Source of the DNA: Plasmodium malariae
Lineage: Eukaryota; Apicomplexa; Aconoidasida; Haemosporida; Plasmodiidae
Assembly (NCBI RefSeq): GCF_900090045.1
Contig: NC_041785.1
Location: 2,209,001 to 2,273,000, forward strand
Length of the DNA: 64,000 nucleotides
Direction of reading: 5' to 3'
Shown here in pieces: positions 12,182-22,288 of this stretch (position 1 is its first letter; the number at the start of each line of letters is the position of its first letter). The position numbers were made by a program, and so were the translations under genes. The notes below the pieces were generated by a model. The model ran no database searches. It saw nothing but the letters and a program-made list of their open reading frames with translations, and was not told the DNA's origin.

Positions 12182-12903
12182 GTTACATGTGCATATGTGG
12201 CCATATGTGGGTACACATACAATTATATGCTCACACAAGCAAACGAACGACGGAAAACACTCATCATATTGCGAAAAAAAATAATTATAATTATATGAGC
12301 ACTGTGTACGCCATGCATGTGACGTTAAGGGGTTAAACCATTTGCGAATAGGATAAACTGATATCATTTGAATGAACAGAATAATTATGTGTAAAATAAC
12401 AAAAAAGCTGTGTGAGAGGAATAAAAAAGAAGAAAAGTGCACAATATGCGTTAAAACGAAACACGAACAATGAGTTTTTAACATGTGCATATATTGAAAC
12501 CGCTTTATTTTTACATGTAATGTTTGCATCTTTTCTCGTGTATGTGGACATGTAAATATTACGAAAAAGAAAAGGAAAGAAGCAAAAAGAAAGAAGCAAA
12601 AAGAAAGAAGTAAAAAGAAGAAGTAAAAAGAAAGAAGTAAAAAGAAGAAGCAAAAAGAAAGAAGTAAAAAGAAGTAAAAAGAAAGAAGTAAAAAGAAGAA
12701 GTAAAAAGAAAGAAGTAAAAAGAAGAAGCAAAAAGAAAGAAGTAAAAAGAAGAAGTAAAAAGAAAGAAGTAAAAAGAAGAAGCAAAAGGTAACAAGTAAA
12801 AAAATTGTAAAATAAGACCGTTTAAAAAATAATATAAAATTTGTGTGTACATTTTCTAAACCTCTCTTTTTAAAGCCACAAAAGGGAAAAAAAAAAGAAC
12901 AAC

Positions 12904-12935
<32 letters not shown>

Positions 12936-13803
12936 CGTTTATATACGCATTTATATTTTCTCGTAAAGCATGGTATATAACAATTTTTTCCAAATTTTTT
13001 TTTTTTTTAAAAAACATCCAATGAAAAATGGGTGAAAAGAGCAATAATTTATATGAGAAAAAAGAAAAAGTGCAATAATTGTAGTGTACGCGCCAAATTA
13101 TTTGTAGACTTATGCATAAAACATCCTATGTATTTGTACACTTAATAGTTACTACAGGCAAAATAAGAAAAAGTAAGATATAATAATGTAAGTAAAAACC
13201 ATTTAAAACTTAAGCAAACTTGTTAATAATAATAAAAAAATAAAAAATAAACAAATAAAAAAATATTGCCCTTTTCAATGTAAAACAATGCTATTTAATT
13301 CCTTTTTTTTTTTTTTTTTTTTTTTTTCTGGATTTCTTTACATATTATTAAAAATTAAATTTTAACAAGTTTACGAATATACATATTGTCATTTAGTGTC
13401 CCTGTGAGTGGAACATATTTACTAATTTTCGTATTTTTTCATTTTCCTATTTGTGCATTATCGTTTTTGTGTGAGCTCGGTGGAATACTAATCAATTTTC
13501 TAAAAAGGTGAAAACACTAACAGCCAAAAAAAAAAAGAAATTTACTACATACGTACGCATATATATATGTATGTATATACATAAATACATATGTGTATGT
13601 ATAAAACGTTTATTTTGTAACACAACATATAAATACACAAATATATATATATATATATGTATTAATATATGTATTTATATATGTATTTATATACGTACGT
13701 ATATATGGATATAATTTTTTAAGATCGCATAAACAACCCTCTTGCAAACCTTCATTTTTTGATCTTAAATAACACTGTAAAGTATTTTTCACAAAGAGGA
13801 AAA
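11906..13803. other. Intergenic region between proteasome alpha-2 and the 98-residue gene
   Basis: No supported gene. It contains a TA/ATGT microsatellite (12130-12180), an AAGAAAGAAGTAAA-type tandem block (12563-12790), another TA run (12910-12935), T tracts near 13300, and ATATGTAT-type low complexity (13555-13710). The apparent long minus-strand frames over 12333-12852 are products of the AAGAAG block. Confidence 0.7.
12563..12790. repeat. Purine-rich tandem repeat (aagaaagaagtaaa type)
   Basis: About 225 bp built from alternating units aaaaagaaagaagtaaaaag and aagaagcaaaaag, higher-order period near 27 bp. Purine/pyrimidine strand bias is nearly complete. It lies in non-coding spacer. 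Confidence 0.85.
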
Positions 13804-14100
13804 ATGAATTACTTAAAGGCCATATTTTTTAAAAGTGTTCAAACTGTAGAATGTAAAAAATTGATTTTTTCATTAATTACGAATGTAAATCACGTAGGCA
13901 TAAGAAATCTAAGTACTGATATGAAAAATATAAAAACAGATAAAACTAATGCAGAAACAAATTTCGCTGCAAACCTGCCCAAAGCAACTAGGATACCAAT
14001 AATGAAAATTTTTTACGGCATTATATTTTTAATGGCATCTGTTCCTATTTGCCAGTCCATTTACGAAACCAACAAATATTATAAGGAGGTGATTTATTAA
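13804..14100 (+). CDS. Small single-TM protein, probably mitochondrial, unknown
   Basis: Encodes 98 residues from the ATG at 13804; the frame is open further upstream but has no ATG there. The N-terminus (MNYLKAIFFKSVQ and onward) is basic, hydroxylated and free of acid residues over the first 15 or so positions, and NHVGIRNLST near 35-44 looks like the end of a mitochondrial transit peptide. A middle Lys/Thr/Asn linker is followed by one hydrophobic span (about residues 68-84, KIFYGIIFLMASVPI) and a short Tyr/Lys-rich tail. This layout is typical of small accessory subunits of respiratory or ATP synthase complexes in apicomplexans, but I recognise no specific family and infer location only. 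Confidence 0.7.
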   Translation: MNYLKAIFFKSVQTVECKKLIFSLITNVNHVGIRNLSTDMKNIKTDKTNAETNFAANLPKATRIPIMKIFYGIIFLMASVPICQSIYETNKYYKEVIY

Positions 14101-14245
14101 TAGCAAAAAAGTTAAAAGCAAAGGGTGCACATGCGTGTGTCCCTGTAAATATGTGCACACACTTATGCGTACATTAACAAAATTTAATGTGGGAACTCAT
14201 GTATTTTAGCCATATTTATTCATTCTTTTTTTTTATTTTTATCAT

Positions 14246-14660
14246 TCCCACATATGTACATCAGACTTCCTTTTTGCCTTGCTTGTTTGTAATATGTCCT
14301 TTTTGCCTTGCTTGTTTGTAATATGTCCTTTTTGCCTTGCTTGTATGTAATATGTCCTTTTCGCCTTGCTTGTTTGTAATATGTCCTTTTTACCTTGCGC
14401 GTTCATAAAATATCCTTTTTTTTCTTGCACGTTCATAATTCTTTCATGCTTTTTTTTTTTTTTTTTTTTTTTTTTTATAGAATGAAAATTTATACAAAAA
14501 CGGGAAAAAGTAAGCAAAAGGAGCACCAATTTCACTATTACAATAGAATTATATCATTATAGCATATTTGAGAAGGACTTACCTTTATATTCAAATTTTC
14601 GAATGAATAAAAATCTGCTTCATCTGTAACATATTTTAAGGAATTTTTTAACTTTTCCAT
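14246..14660 (-). CDS. Candidate small two-exon gene; first exon well supported
   Basis: Exon 1 (14660-14583) encodes 26 residues, MEKLKNSLKYVTDEADFYSF plus ENLNIK, and ends at a perfect GTAAGT donor in phase 0. Its codon use and donor make it very likely real. The next exon is uncertain. One in-phase reading starts after an aaaag near 14455 with HERIMNVQEKK and runs through a 29-bp tandem repeat to a stop near 14246, giving roughly 95 residues in total. The nearest acceptor candidate (gtaatag near 14537) would give an immediate TGA and is rejected. Because the repeat unit is not a multiple of three, successive copies would be translated in different frames. No family recognised. It is convergent with the 98-residue plus-strand gene. 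Confidence 0.5.
14264..14425. repeat. 29-bp minisatellite
   Basis: Four good copies and one or two degenerate copies of a 29-bp unit (ccttttt gccttgcttg tttgtaatatgt on the + strand). Possibly part of a coding exon on the minus strand; see the overlapping gene. Confidence 0.85.
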
Positions 14661-15192
14661 TATTATGCTTTTTTATGACAGGAAGTTCATATATTATTTT
14701 TCTTTTTTCTTTTTTCATTTTAGTGTATCTTTTGTTTTTATTTATCCATTGTATGTATACATACGTATATATATGTGGGTATATAAGCTTATAACTCCCT
14801 TTTTTTTTGTTATTCCATTTATTATATATGAAGCATTGTATAAACCGTAATGAACTGTTTATAACTTAAAAAACGATCAAACAAAAAGATCAAGTACATA
14901 TTTTTTATTTTTTTCCGCATACTACTGAATAGCAGCTGTGTATGAGATGAAATGAAGGCGTAGATGAAAATCCAAACAGAAAAAAATAAAATGAAATAAA
15001 ATGTACATGTATATTATGTGCATGTGTATATATTAAACTGAAGCAACGACGCATTATTCAACACATGTAGGGGTTAAGCAAAACCTTATGCTTCAAAAAG
15101 GGAAAGCACAAGTTACTGAAGTTGGCAAAAAATATATAAATGCATATCTTAGATGCATATATTGGGTATACATTTGTGCATATTTGAGCAGT
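14661..15192. other. Intergenic region
   Basis: No supported gene. Presumed 5' flank of the small minus-strand gene and 3' flank of SAM50. Composition is mixed AT-rich with a few ATAC-type repeats. Confidence 0.65.
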
Positions 15193-16551
15193 TCACAAGG
15201 CGCCCTTAAAATTTAAGCCTACTTGAAATAACTTGGTCTTATCTGTTGGCGTATGCAGTAAGGGGTAGCTTAAAAATAATTCTAGCGAAATATTTTTTTG
15301 AATGTAAGTCATAAGACCAATACCTGCAGATACTCTGGTGTCTTTTTTTAATTGTGTAATGGAAGAAAAAAATGTATCACTAAGTTTTCCCAACTGTACA
15401 TAAAAAAATAATATTGGTTTGGAATTATAAAAATTAAAAATATATTTAAAGATAAATTGAATATTAGTAAAGAAGTTAGCACCTAAATATTTATAATTTA
15501 TATCATAATTTTTTTTTTTTTTATTAAATTTAAAACACTTCTCTGCATTTCCAATACTATTATGTTCAAATCCTCGAAATATTAAAGAACTACCTATACT
15601 ACCAGTAAAATTAAATTTATTTATATAACAACATTTATCTTTATTATAATCATACTTCATTCCATTGCTAAAATTAATGTATGAATAAAAATTTTGGAGT
15701 ATTTTTTGTACGTACAAAAAATTTAAATGATTTTTAAAAAATTTGCTTTCACAAAATGGCAAAGAAATTTCATTTTCAATTTCGTAGTAATAACCTGACG
15801 TGGGATAAAGAGTGTAATAAAATTTTTTATCCTCTTTTCCATTATTTATCATATAATTAAGTCTGTCTTTTTTATAATTATGTTTAATAGTATGTTTAAT
15901 ATGATTATCTTGCAATTGAAGAATTTTATTGGAAGGTATAAAATTTTTATTTATTTTATGATATATTTTATTAAAGTTAACCTCCCATGTAAAAGAGTGG
16001 TTATCCCTTAATAGAAATGTTTTCAATGAATTTGTCTTAACAATGTATGATGCACATTTTGTATTGTTAAGACTACTTATATTACTTTCAAAAATGAGTT
16101 TTCCATTTTTTATAAAATATATATATGGTATTAAAAAACGAACAGCAAAATTGTTGGTATATAAACTATTTATGTTAGCTTTCAGTTCAATACTATTAAT
16201 AGTTTTTAATATATAAGGTATATTCATATCGAAATCTACTGTTATTTCTCCTCTATTATTAACATTTGTACCTATCATATAATTATTTTTTTTTTCCTTT
16301 AATATATAATCTATCGTAATATTTCTGTTTACAATACTTCGTAATTTTACATCAGGATCCCCATCAAATATACTCAAAGTATTTATCTTCCCATTACATT
16401 TCGATATGTTCAGGAATAAATCCTCAATATTACTGCTCTTTTTTATTTCATCAAATAAAAAATTCAAATTCTTTTTTTTTATTTTTCTTATGCCATCCAC
16501 ATTTATTTTAACGCTGCCTATATTTTGCTTCAAATCAATTTCGGTATTCAT
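15193..16551 (-). CDS. SAM50: SAM50-like outer-membrane beta-barrel assembly protein
   Basis: Core of the mitochondrial SAM complex, which inserts beta-barrel proteins such as porin and TOM40 into the outer membrane; member of the Omp85/BamA superfamily. One exon of 452 residues from ATG 16551 (MNTEIDLKQNIG), close to the usual 450-480. The upstream in-frame extension over ACGTAC repeats looks non-coding. Residues 1-80 may be a reduced POTRA-like region. The rest alternates short beta-type segments. Family hallmarks seen are FRGFEHNSIG near residue 325, matching the (V/I)RGF loop that reaches into the barrel, and the C-terminal beta-signal region: GIGLMTYIQKNISLELFLSY, then PLLHTPTDKTKLFQVGLNF, close to the SAM50 pattern of D-x-T-K-x-F-Q-x-G-L-x-F. 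Alternatives such as apicoplast Toc75-like Omp85 are less likely because no signal peptide is seen. Confidence 0.88.
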   Translation of the reverse strand: MNTEIDLKQNIGSVKINVDGIRKIKKKNLNFLFDEIKKSSNIEDLFLNISKCNGKINTLSIFDGDPDVKLRSIVNRNITIDYILKEKKNNYMIGTNVNNRGEITVDFDMNIPYILKTINSIELKANINSLYTNNFAVRFLIPYIYFIKNGKLIFESNISSLNNTKCASYIVKTNSLKTFLLRDNHSFTWEVNFNKIYHKINKNFIPSNKILQLQDNHIKHTIKHNYKKDRLNYMINNGKEDKKFYYTLYPTSGYYYEIENEISLPFCESKFFKNHLNFLYVQKILQNFYSYINFSNGMKYDYNKDKCCYINKFNFTGSIGSSLIFRGFEHNSIGNAEKCFKFNKKKKNYDINYKYLGANFFTNIQFIFKYIFNFYNSKPILFFYVQLGKLSDTFFSSITQLKKDTRVSAGIGLMTYIQKNISLELFLSYPLLHTPTDKTKLFQVGLNFKGAL

Positions 16552-17772
16552 CTTTCTGCTGTCCGCTGCGAGATACGTACCTACGTACGTGGGTACGCGC
16601 AAACATGTACTCTTCCAGGCATTCGTATGTATGTACGCATGTACGTATATGTATAATGACTGCTTCGCTTTTTTTCTTCAACCCCTTGAAAACACAAAAC
16701 ACTCCGAACAGTGTAACTAAGTAATTCCCCTTACTTTCGTGTACCGAAAAACTGCTATTCACATGAGGTTCCTATCTCTTATAATTTGCTCCAAAAACGT
16801 GCATACATATATATATACATATATATATACATACATATATGTTAGCAGTAAAAAACGGAGTCCGAAGTACACCACATATATTGGGGCATGATTTATCACA
16901 AGGCAAGAATAAATTCCACTAATATTATCTTGTTCTTTGATTTCATTTTATTTTTGTTTCGTTTTGCCTCATTTTGTTTTCTTTTACTTCATGTTATTTT
17001 TGCTTAATTATTGCTTAATTATTGCTAAATTATTGCTAAATTTTTGCTAAATTTTTGCTTAATTATAGCTTATTTATTGCTTTATTATAGCTTAATTATT
17101 GCTTTATTTTCATTTTTCATTTTATTTTATTTTTTTTTTTTCGCGTTTTCCTAAAATAAATATATCACTCTCACGTGGATATTTTTTTTATACTTGCAGA
17201 TCTCTTCGTTGCTTCTTTAATTTATGCCATAATTTATACCATAATTTGTCATCATTTATATTATCACTACTTCCTCATTTTTGCGCTTTTCTTCCATTTT
17301 TTAATTTCGCTAAAACGCAAAGTTTTTTCAAATGCTACGAGGCAATTTAACGTGAAAAGTTCAAAACAACAAAAAAAAAAATATATAAAAAAAAAGTATA
17401 AAAAGGAATAATATAAAAAAAAAAAATAATAAATAAATAAATTTCGTGTTAATGTATAAAAGAGCAGAAGGGTATAAAAAAAAAATCGATAAATGCAATT
17501 TTGAGAAGACTGAAAAATAGAAATTATAAAAATGGTTATTAAAAAAGAGTAATCGGAAAAAGAAGCTAGCAGAGGGGTTTATTTTGAAATGACTACTTAG
17601 AGCATACGTGTTTGTAAGTATGAGTGTATACATGCATGTATATATGCGTGTATATATGCACGTACGTAATCACCTATGTGTATATTTATACAAACTCATG
17701 CTTCTGCCAATGCGCTTGACAGCTTGAAGGCAGCTGCTATCACCCCGCTTCCCCCCCCCCCAACTCTCGGTA
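16552..17772. other. Intergenic region between SAM50 and the helical-repeat protein gene
   Basis: No supported gene. The stretch 16990-17105 repeats a 12-bp unit (attattgctaaa / attattgcttaa) about nine times. A and T tracts fill 17360-17470. A run of 11 C occurs at 17751-17761, unusual in this AT-rich genome, just beyond the stop of the next gene. Confidence 0.7.
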
Positions 17773-20700
17773 CTACCACCCCTTGCGCATAATTAATATA
17801 TCGATGGTGTACATATAAACTTTAACTGTAGAAGACAAACTATTACTGTTATATTGATTTTTCTTTTTCAATATATTTACAATTGCGTAAAAGACAACAG
17901 TCTCTATATTTGAAATATGAGGCATCTTTCCATTGGTTAGACGTACATTTTTGTTATGAACAAAAGGAGTATATTCTTCTTCCTTATAAATGGTGAGCCT
18001 TTTATTATTATTCATTGAGTTATATATAGATGTATATTTTTCGAAGTGAGTAAATGGATTATACTTGAGAAAGAAAAAAAAAAATTTTAACAAATTGATA
18101 GAATAGATAGAAATATTCGATTCTTTTAATTTTTTTTTTTTTGAATAAGGGAAGCTTAAAGAATTCAAATGGAACAATATTAAAATAGTCATGTAAATTT
18201 GACGTATACTTGCTGAATCATTTTTTTTTTTAATTTCATTTTTTATTTTATTTATTTGTTGTACTTGTGTTATATTGTATAGTAAGTCATTTATTGGGTC
18301 TTGTAATTCTAACCGTTCAAATATATATTTAAATGAATAGAATAATAAAAACGAAATCAGTTTAAAGTATTTGTCATGGTTAAAATGGAGGTGAGTGTTT
18401 AGAAAAGCTATACTATTAATTAGTACACAGCAGCTTTGAACGTTTAGTTTTCTATCCCTTACCATATTGTTTTCTTCTAAGTCGGATTCATCTATTTTTA
18501 CTATATTACTTGGAGGGGAAGTAAAGGGTTTCTCTTTGTTTGTACTGAGGCTGTCCATTCTAATTATGGAGTAAATAATTTTCATATAATGATAAATTAT
18601 ATATATATTATTTCTATAATTCAAATCGCTCTTTATTAGACATCTAACTATGTACACTGGGTTTACAATATCATTCGTCTGAAGCTGTATATATAAATTT
18701 TTCAATTTGTCATATATATTGTTTTTTTCATTTTTCTGTTGCATCACATGCAGAACCTTAAAACATCTTGAAATAACCGCTGTGATATAACTATCAGGGG
18801 TTAAGTTGAACTTACTTACATATAATAGATATATAGCCAAACACTTAGCATTCATTTTGAAAATTTTTTTTTTTATATTTTTTATGCACTGTTCATAAAT
18901 TATTTTATCATGCATATGTAATTTTCCAAGGGTTGACATGATACTGCACACATGATTTAAACTCAAATTATCTAAAATGTTTTTATATTTTATAGTAGAA
19001 TAATTATAACTATTACAATTTTTATACAAAGCGTGTTTGAAATAATCATTCCTTAAGCTGCTCTTGCTAAGGTTACCCTTTTGTTCATCAAATGTATGAT
19101 AGTTGGTACTAAGAAATGGAGAACCACTTTTGGAGCTGATAAATAAGTCTACCCTGCCATCATGTTCTGTACATATATCCATGCGCTGTTCGGTACATAC
19201 ATGAGGATATGACTTAGCACTAGCGCCTACCCCTTCGCTCGCCTTTGCATCCATTGTGGTGGTTATTCCTGGAGAATGTATACCCTCTTTAAGTCTATTA
19301 ATCATCAAGTGGATGATATCTTTAAATCCTGTATTTTCTAACTTGTTCAGGCACTTATTTTGGCTCTTCTCAATTATATAAAACGTACCAACACTTGTAA
19401 ATAAGTTTATAAATTCAACGTATTTTAAATCCTTACTTGTGATATACTTTATGGAGTTAACTTTTATCAGTTCATACATGTCTTTATTTATGTAGAGAAA
19501 CCTAGCGTATGAACTTATAATGTTAAGGAAATCTAGTTTGTTCATATTTTTCTGATTTTTTAAAATTAGGTCAGAAAATATTTCAAATAAATTCGAATCC
19601 GCATAATTTAGCTTGCTCAGATTGTTCAGGATATTTGTCAAATGTTTAATTAAGAATCCCGCAAGGAAATTAGTTCTTCCATTTTGCAGACATTTTGAGT
19701 TGTACTTATTCGGTGTGCGCTCGAAAAGTCGCTTCTTGTTCTGTCCACCCGATACTCTTTCTCCCTTCTCCTTGTAATTTTGTTCGTTATAATATGAATG
19801 TGAATACTTTTCGTCCTTATAACATGCGCGTGTATATTTTTCATCATAATATTCACTTGCATAATTTTCATCGCCGGTTTGCTGTTCTTTCCCCTTTATA
19901 GAGAAAGATGGAGGAATACGTATTTTATCATTTCCCCTGTCTTTATTCCCATATATATTAATTTGTTTATATTTTTGCTGATATATCACGGAGTAATTAC
20001 TGTACTCTTTTTTAATCCTTTTAATTATGGTCTTAATGATAAAATGTATCTTTGCTTTGTCTAAGTATTTGTATGACTTGGTAAGAATAGTAATAATATT
20101 GCTTGTACATTGATTAGATAAACTATTAATTGTTTCTATCTTTGCGAATTTATTTAAACTTGCATTAAATAGGGGTATGTTCACAATACCTATATTAACA
20201 AAGCTATTCATGATTATAACAAGCGCTTTTATGCTTATACTGTCTATATTATTATATGTATATTCAGCCAATATATTGAATAGTAGTTTATCTTTATAAT
20301 AAAAAGAAGAATAAGAATGGGAAACACTACTAATAAAGATATCAGAGCATTTATAATTTTCCTTTTTTATTTTTAATATTATGATTACTTTAAGTATATC
20401 TAATAGTGCTTTGTTTTTTATTAAGGATCTGCTATATGCATTTAAAATTAAAGCAATACTTTGTTCACTTATGTAGTTCATTTTTTTTAAGCTACTGATT
20501 ACTTTTTTTTTCAAATTTTTCATATCCTCACAAATGATATCATTGTTCTTTCTTTTTCCCATTCCTGTGGTACAAATTTTATTATATTCATCTGTTGAAT
20601 AATTATGTGTTGACACTACATGTTCACCTCGAGTTAGCGGACATGTAGTACCTTCTTTTTTCTTATCCATCATGTTCTCTTGAGAGAGCATTATTTCGAT

Positions 20701-21510
20701 GAGTACGCTAACATCCTTCTCGGTTAAATTTTTATTTACATGTTCATATTTTCTTGAAATAGTTTGCAATAAATTATGCATATTTTTCTTTTCATTTGTA
20801 GGTTCACCTTCGTTAGCAGCTTTTTTTTTATCACCATTACTTGTAAAGTAGTCAATCGATTTGATTGCGTTTATAATATGTTTATTCAAGTCTATTTCGC
20901 TGATTATTTTATTCGATGCAAGATTTAAAATTTCTTCATTTTTTACGTTAACTTTTGCTAACGCGTTGAGAACTAAGCACAATTCCTCCATGGTAAAATA
21001 ATCCACCATTTTATCAGTGCTCTTCTTTACTTCTTCTTTAGCTGTCCATTCTTTGTTGAACTCCATTCTGCTTATTCCTCTGTCCTTCACCCTCTCAGCA
21101 TGGTTTTCATAGTACTGCTCTTCCTCATAATGGTGTTCTTTCCTGCCCCCCCCTGTTTGGTCTTCATGCTGTATATCACTACTGGAGAACTGATCGATAT
21201 GCTCAACCTGGGCACTATCTTCTGCACTAACTTCTGCACTCACTTCTCCACCGACTTGTTGATCAACCCTTTGACCAACTTCTCTCCTTTTAAAGTTTTG
21301 CAAGAGTGTGCTATTCTTAGTAGTTAATATGTGACATACATTATTCCAAAATATCTTATCTTCAAATTGTATCTTCGAAAATTTATTTAAGCACAATGCT
21401 ATTTCGTGCGTATTGAAGAGAAAAATGTTCTTCAGAAACTGCTTGCTCAGGTGGGTCACGTCAACTCTGCTTTTGCACTTGTTGAAGCTTTTCAAAAAGT
21501 AGTTGAACAT
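17773..21510 (-). CDS. Large helical-repeat protein, possible HPR/RAP-type mitochondrial RNA factor
   Basis: A single open frame of 1245 residues from ATG 21510. Many segments have the look of 30-40-residue helical hairpins, for example VLNALAKVNVKNEEIL near 185, LALILNAYSRSLIKNKALLD-like, LTNILNNLSKLNYADSNLFE, and HVCSIMSTLGKLHMHDKIIYEQ. This pattern, with the L-x-x-L-x-K-h spacing, is seen in heptatricopeptide and FASTK/RAP proteins, which bind organellar RNA and ribosomes in apicomplexans. I could not see a clear C-terminal RAP domain; the protein ends VKVYMYTIDILIMRKGW. Low-complexity inserts (Glu/Tyr/Lys-rich near 545-600, Ser-rich near 770-820) interrupt the fold. The open frame continues in phase upstream of the ATG through an Ala-Asn-Thr repeat (to about 21660), so the true start may lie on another exon. 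Family assignment is tentative. Confidence 0.7.
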   Translation of the reverse strand: MFNYFLKSFNKCKSRVDVTHLSKQFLKNIFLFNTHEIALCLNKFSKIQFEDKIFWNNVCHILTTKNSTLLQNFKRREVGQRVDQQVGGEVSAEVSAEDSAQVEHIDQFSSSDIQHEDQTGGGRKEHHYEEEQYYENHAERVKDRGISRMEFNKEWTAKEEVKKSTDKMVDYFTMEELCLVLNALAKVNVKNEEILNLASNKIISEIDLNKHIINAIKSIDYFTSNGDKKKAANEGEPTNEKKNMHNLLQTISRKYEHVNKNLTEKDVSVLIEIMLSQENMMDKKKEGTTCPLTRGEHVVSTHNYSTDEYNKICTTGMGKRKNNDIICEDMKNLKKKVISSLKKMNYISEQSIALILNAYSRSLIKNKALLDILKVIIILKIKKENYKCSDIFISSVSHSYSSFYYKDKLLFNILAEYTYNNIDSISIKALVIIMNSFVNIGIVNIPLFNASLNKFAKIETINSLSNQCTSNIITILTKSYKYLDKAKIHFIIKTIIKRIKKEYSNYSVIYQQKYKQINIYGNKDRGNDKIRIPPSFSIKGKEQQTGDENYASEYYDEKYTRACYKDEKYSHSYYNEQNYKEKGERVSGGQNKKRLFERTPNKYNSKCLQNGRTNFLAGFLIKHLTNILNNLSKLNYADSNLFEIFSDLILKNQKNMNKLDFLNIISSYARFLYINKDMYELIKVNSIKYITSKDLKYVEFINLFTSVGTFYIIEKSQNKCLNKLENTGFKDIIHLMINRLKEGIHSPGITTTMDAKASEGVGASAKSYPHVCTEQRMDICTEHDGRVDLFISSKSGSPFLSTNYHTFDEQKGNLSKSSLRNDYFKHALYKNCNSYNYSTIKYKNILDNLSLNHVCSIMSTLGKLHMHDKIIYEQCIKNIKKKIFKMNAKCLAIYLLYVSKFNLTPDSYITAVISRCFKVLHVMQQKNEKNNIYDKLKNLYIQLQTNDIVNPVYIVRCLIKSDLNYRNNIYIIYHYMKIIYSIIRMDSLSTNKEKPFTSPPSNIVKIDESDLEENNMVRDRKLNVQSCCVLINSIAFLNTHLHFNHDKYFKLISFLLFYSFKYIFERLELQDPINDLLYNITQVQQINKIKNEIKKKNDSASIRQIYMTILILFHLNSLSFPYSKKKKLKESNISIYSINLLKFFFFFLKYNPFTHFEKYTSIYNSMNNNKRLTIYKEEEYTPFVHNKNVRLTNGKMPHISNIETVVFYAIVNILKKKNQYNSNSLSSTVKVYMYTIDILIMRKGW

Positions 21511-22288
21511 TATTCCGTTTTTCCACTTTGCGGCGTTTGCGGCGTTTGAGGCGTTTGCGTAGTTTGCGGTGTTTGCGGTGTTTGCGGTGTTTGCGGCATT
21601 TTCCGCATTCTCGTCGTTTTTACGTTCCTTTTTGCAACCTTTAAGGTGTTTACTGGGTATTTACTTTGTATTTACCTGATATATTTTCGCTATTTATTCA
21701 GCATTTCCTTGCTACCTGTTTTCCCTTTTTTCATCATTCCAATGTCGTTAGTATAGACTGTGCGAGCTCCTTTTTTTCTTCCCTTTTTATTCGTAATAGT
21801 ACTGGTTCGTCAGTTTGTTCGTGTACTACGCATTACATATTACTACTGCTTATTATTTACAACTTGCTATTTTTTTTTTTTTTTTCTAGCCAAACAGTAA
21901 CCATTTAGTACAAAGTTCTTGTGCGCACATTTCTCTCACACATAAATATATGTATATATGTATATATATCTATATATTTATTTATTTATATATGTGTATT
22001 TATATTTATATTTATATATGTGTATTTATATTTATATATGTGTATTTATATTTATATTTATATATGTATAGCCTAGTCATAATTTCGCGAAAGAAATAAA
22101 TTTGACTTCTCACATTTTTGATAAAAATTTATTTTCACAAGGTTAGTATATATTTGAAGAGGTAATTTTGTTTTATTTATTTTTTTTTTTTTCCTTTTTT
22201 TTTTTTCCTCTTTTTTAATGTTTTGTCGAAGCATAATCGTTCAAAATGTATTATAGCGAATGTTTCTCTTTTCACTTAATAAAAAATT
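21511..22288. other. Divergent intergenic region
   Basis: Separates the minus-strand helical-repeat gene from the plus-strand 156-residue gene, so probably holds both promoters. Contains the 9-bp repeat (listed), TATTTATATTTATA-type low complexity (21950-22070) and T tracts (22180-22215). No recognised regulatory motif. Confidence 0.55.
21520..21605 (-). repeat. 9-bp tandem repeat, in frame upstream of the helical-repeat protein
   Basis: About nine copies of gcggcgttt / gcggtgttt (+ strand). On the minus strand, in frame with the downstream ATG, this reads AAN TAN TAN TAN-like triplets. It is much more GC-rich than nearby spacer. It may be coding (N-terminal extension) or 5' UTR. Confidence 0.75.

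Noticed and set aside
12333..12852. Minus frames rich in Phe/Leu/Ser over 12563-12790
   Set aside because: Complement of the purine-rich AAGAAAGAAGTAAA repeat; no conserved segment.
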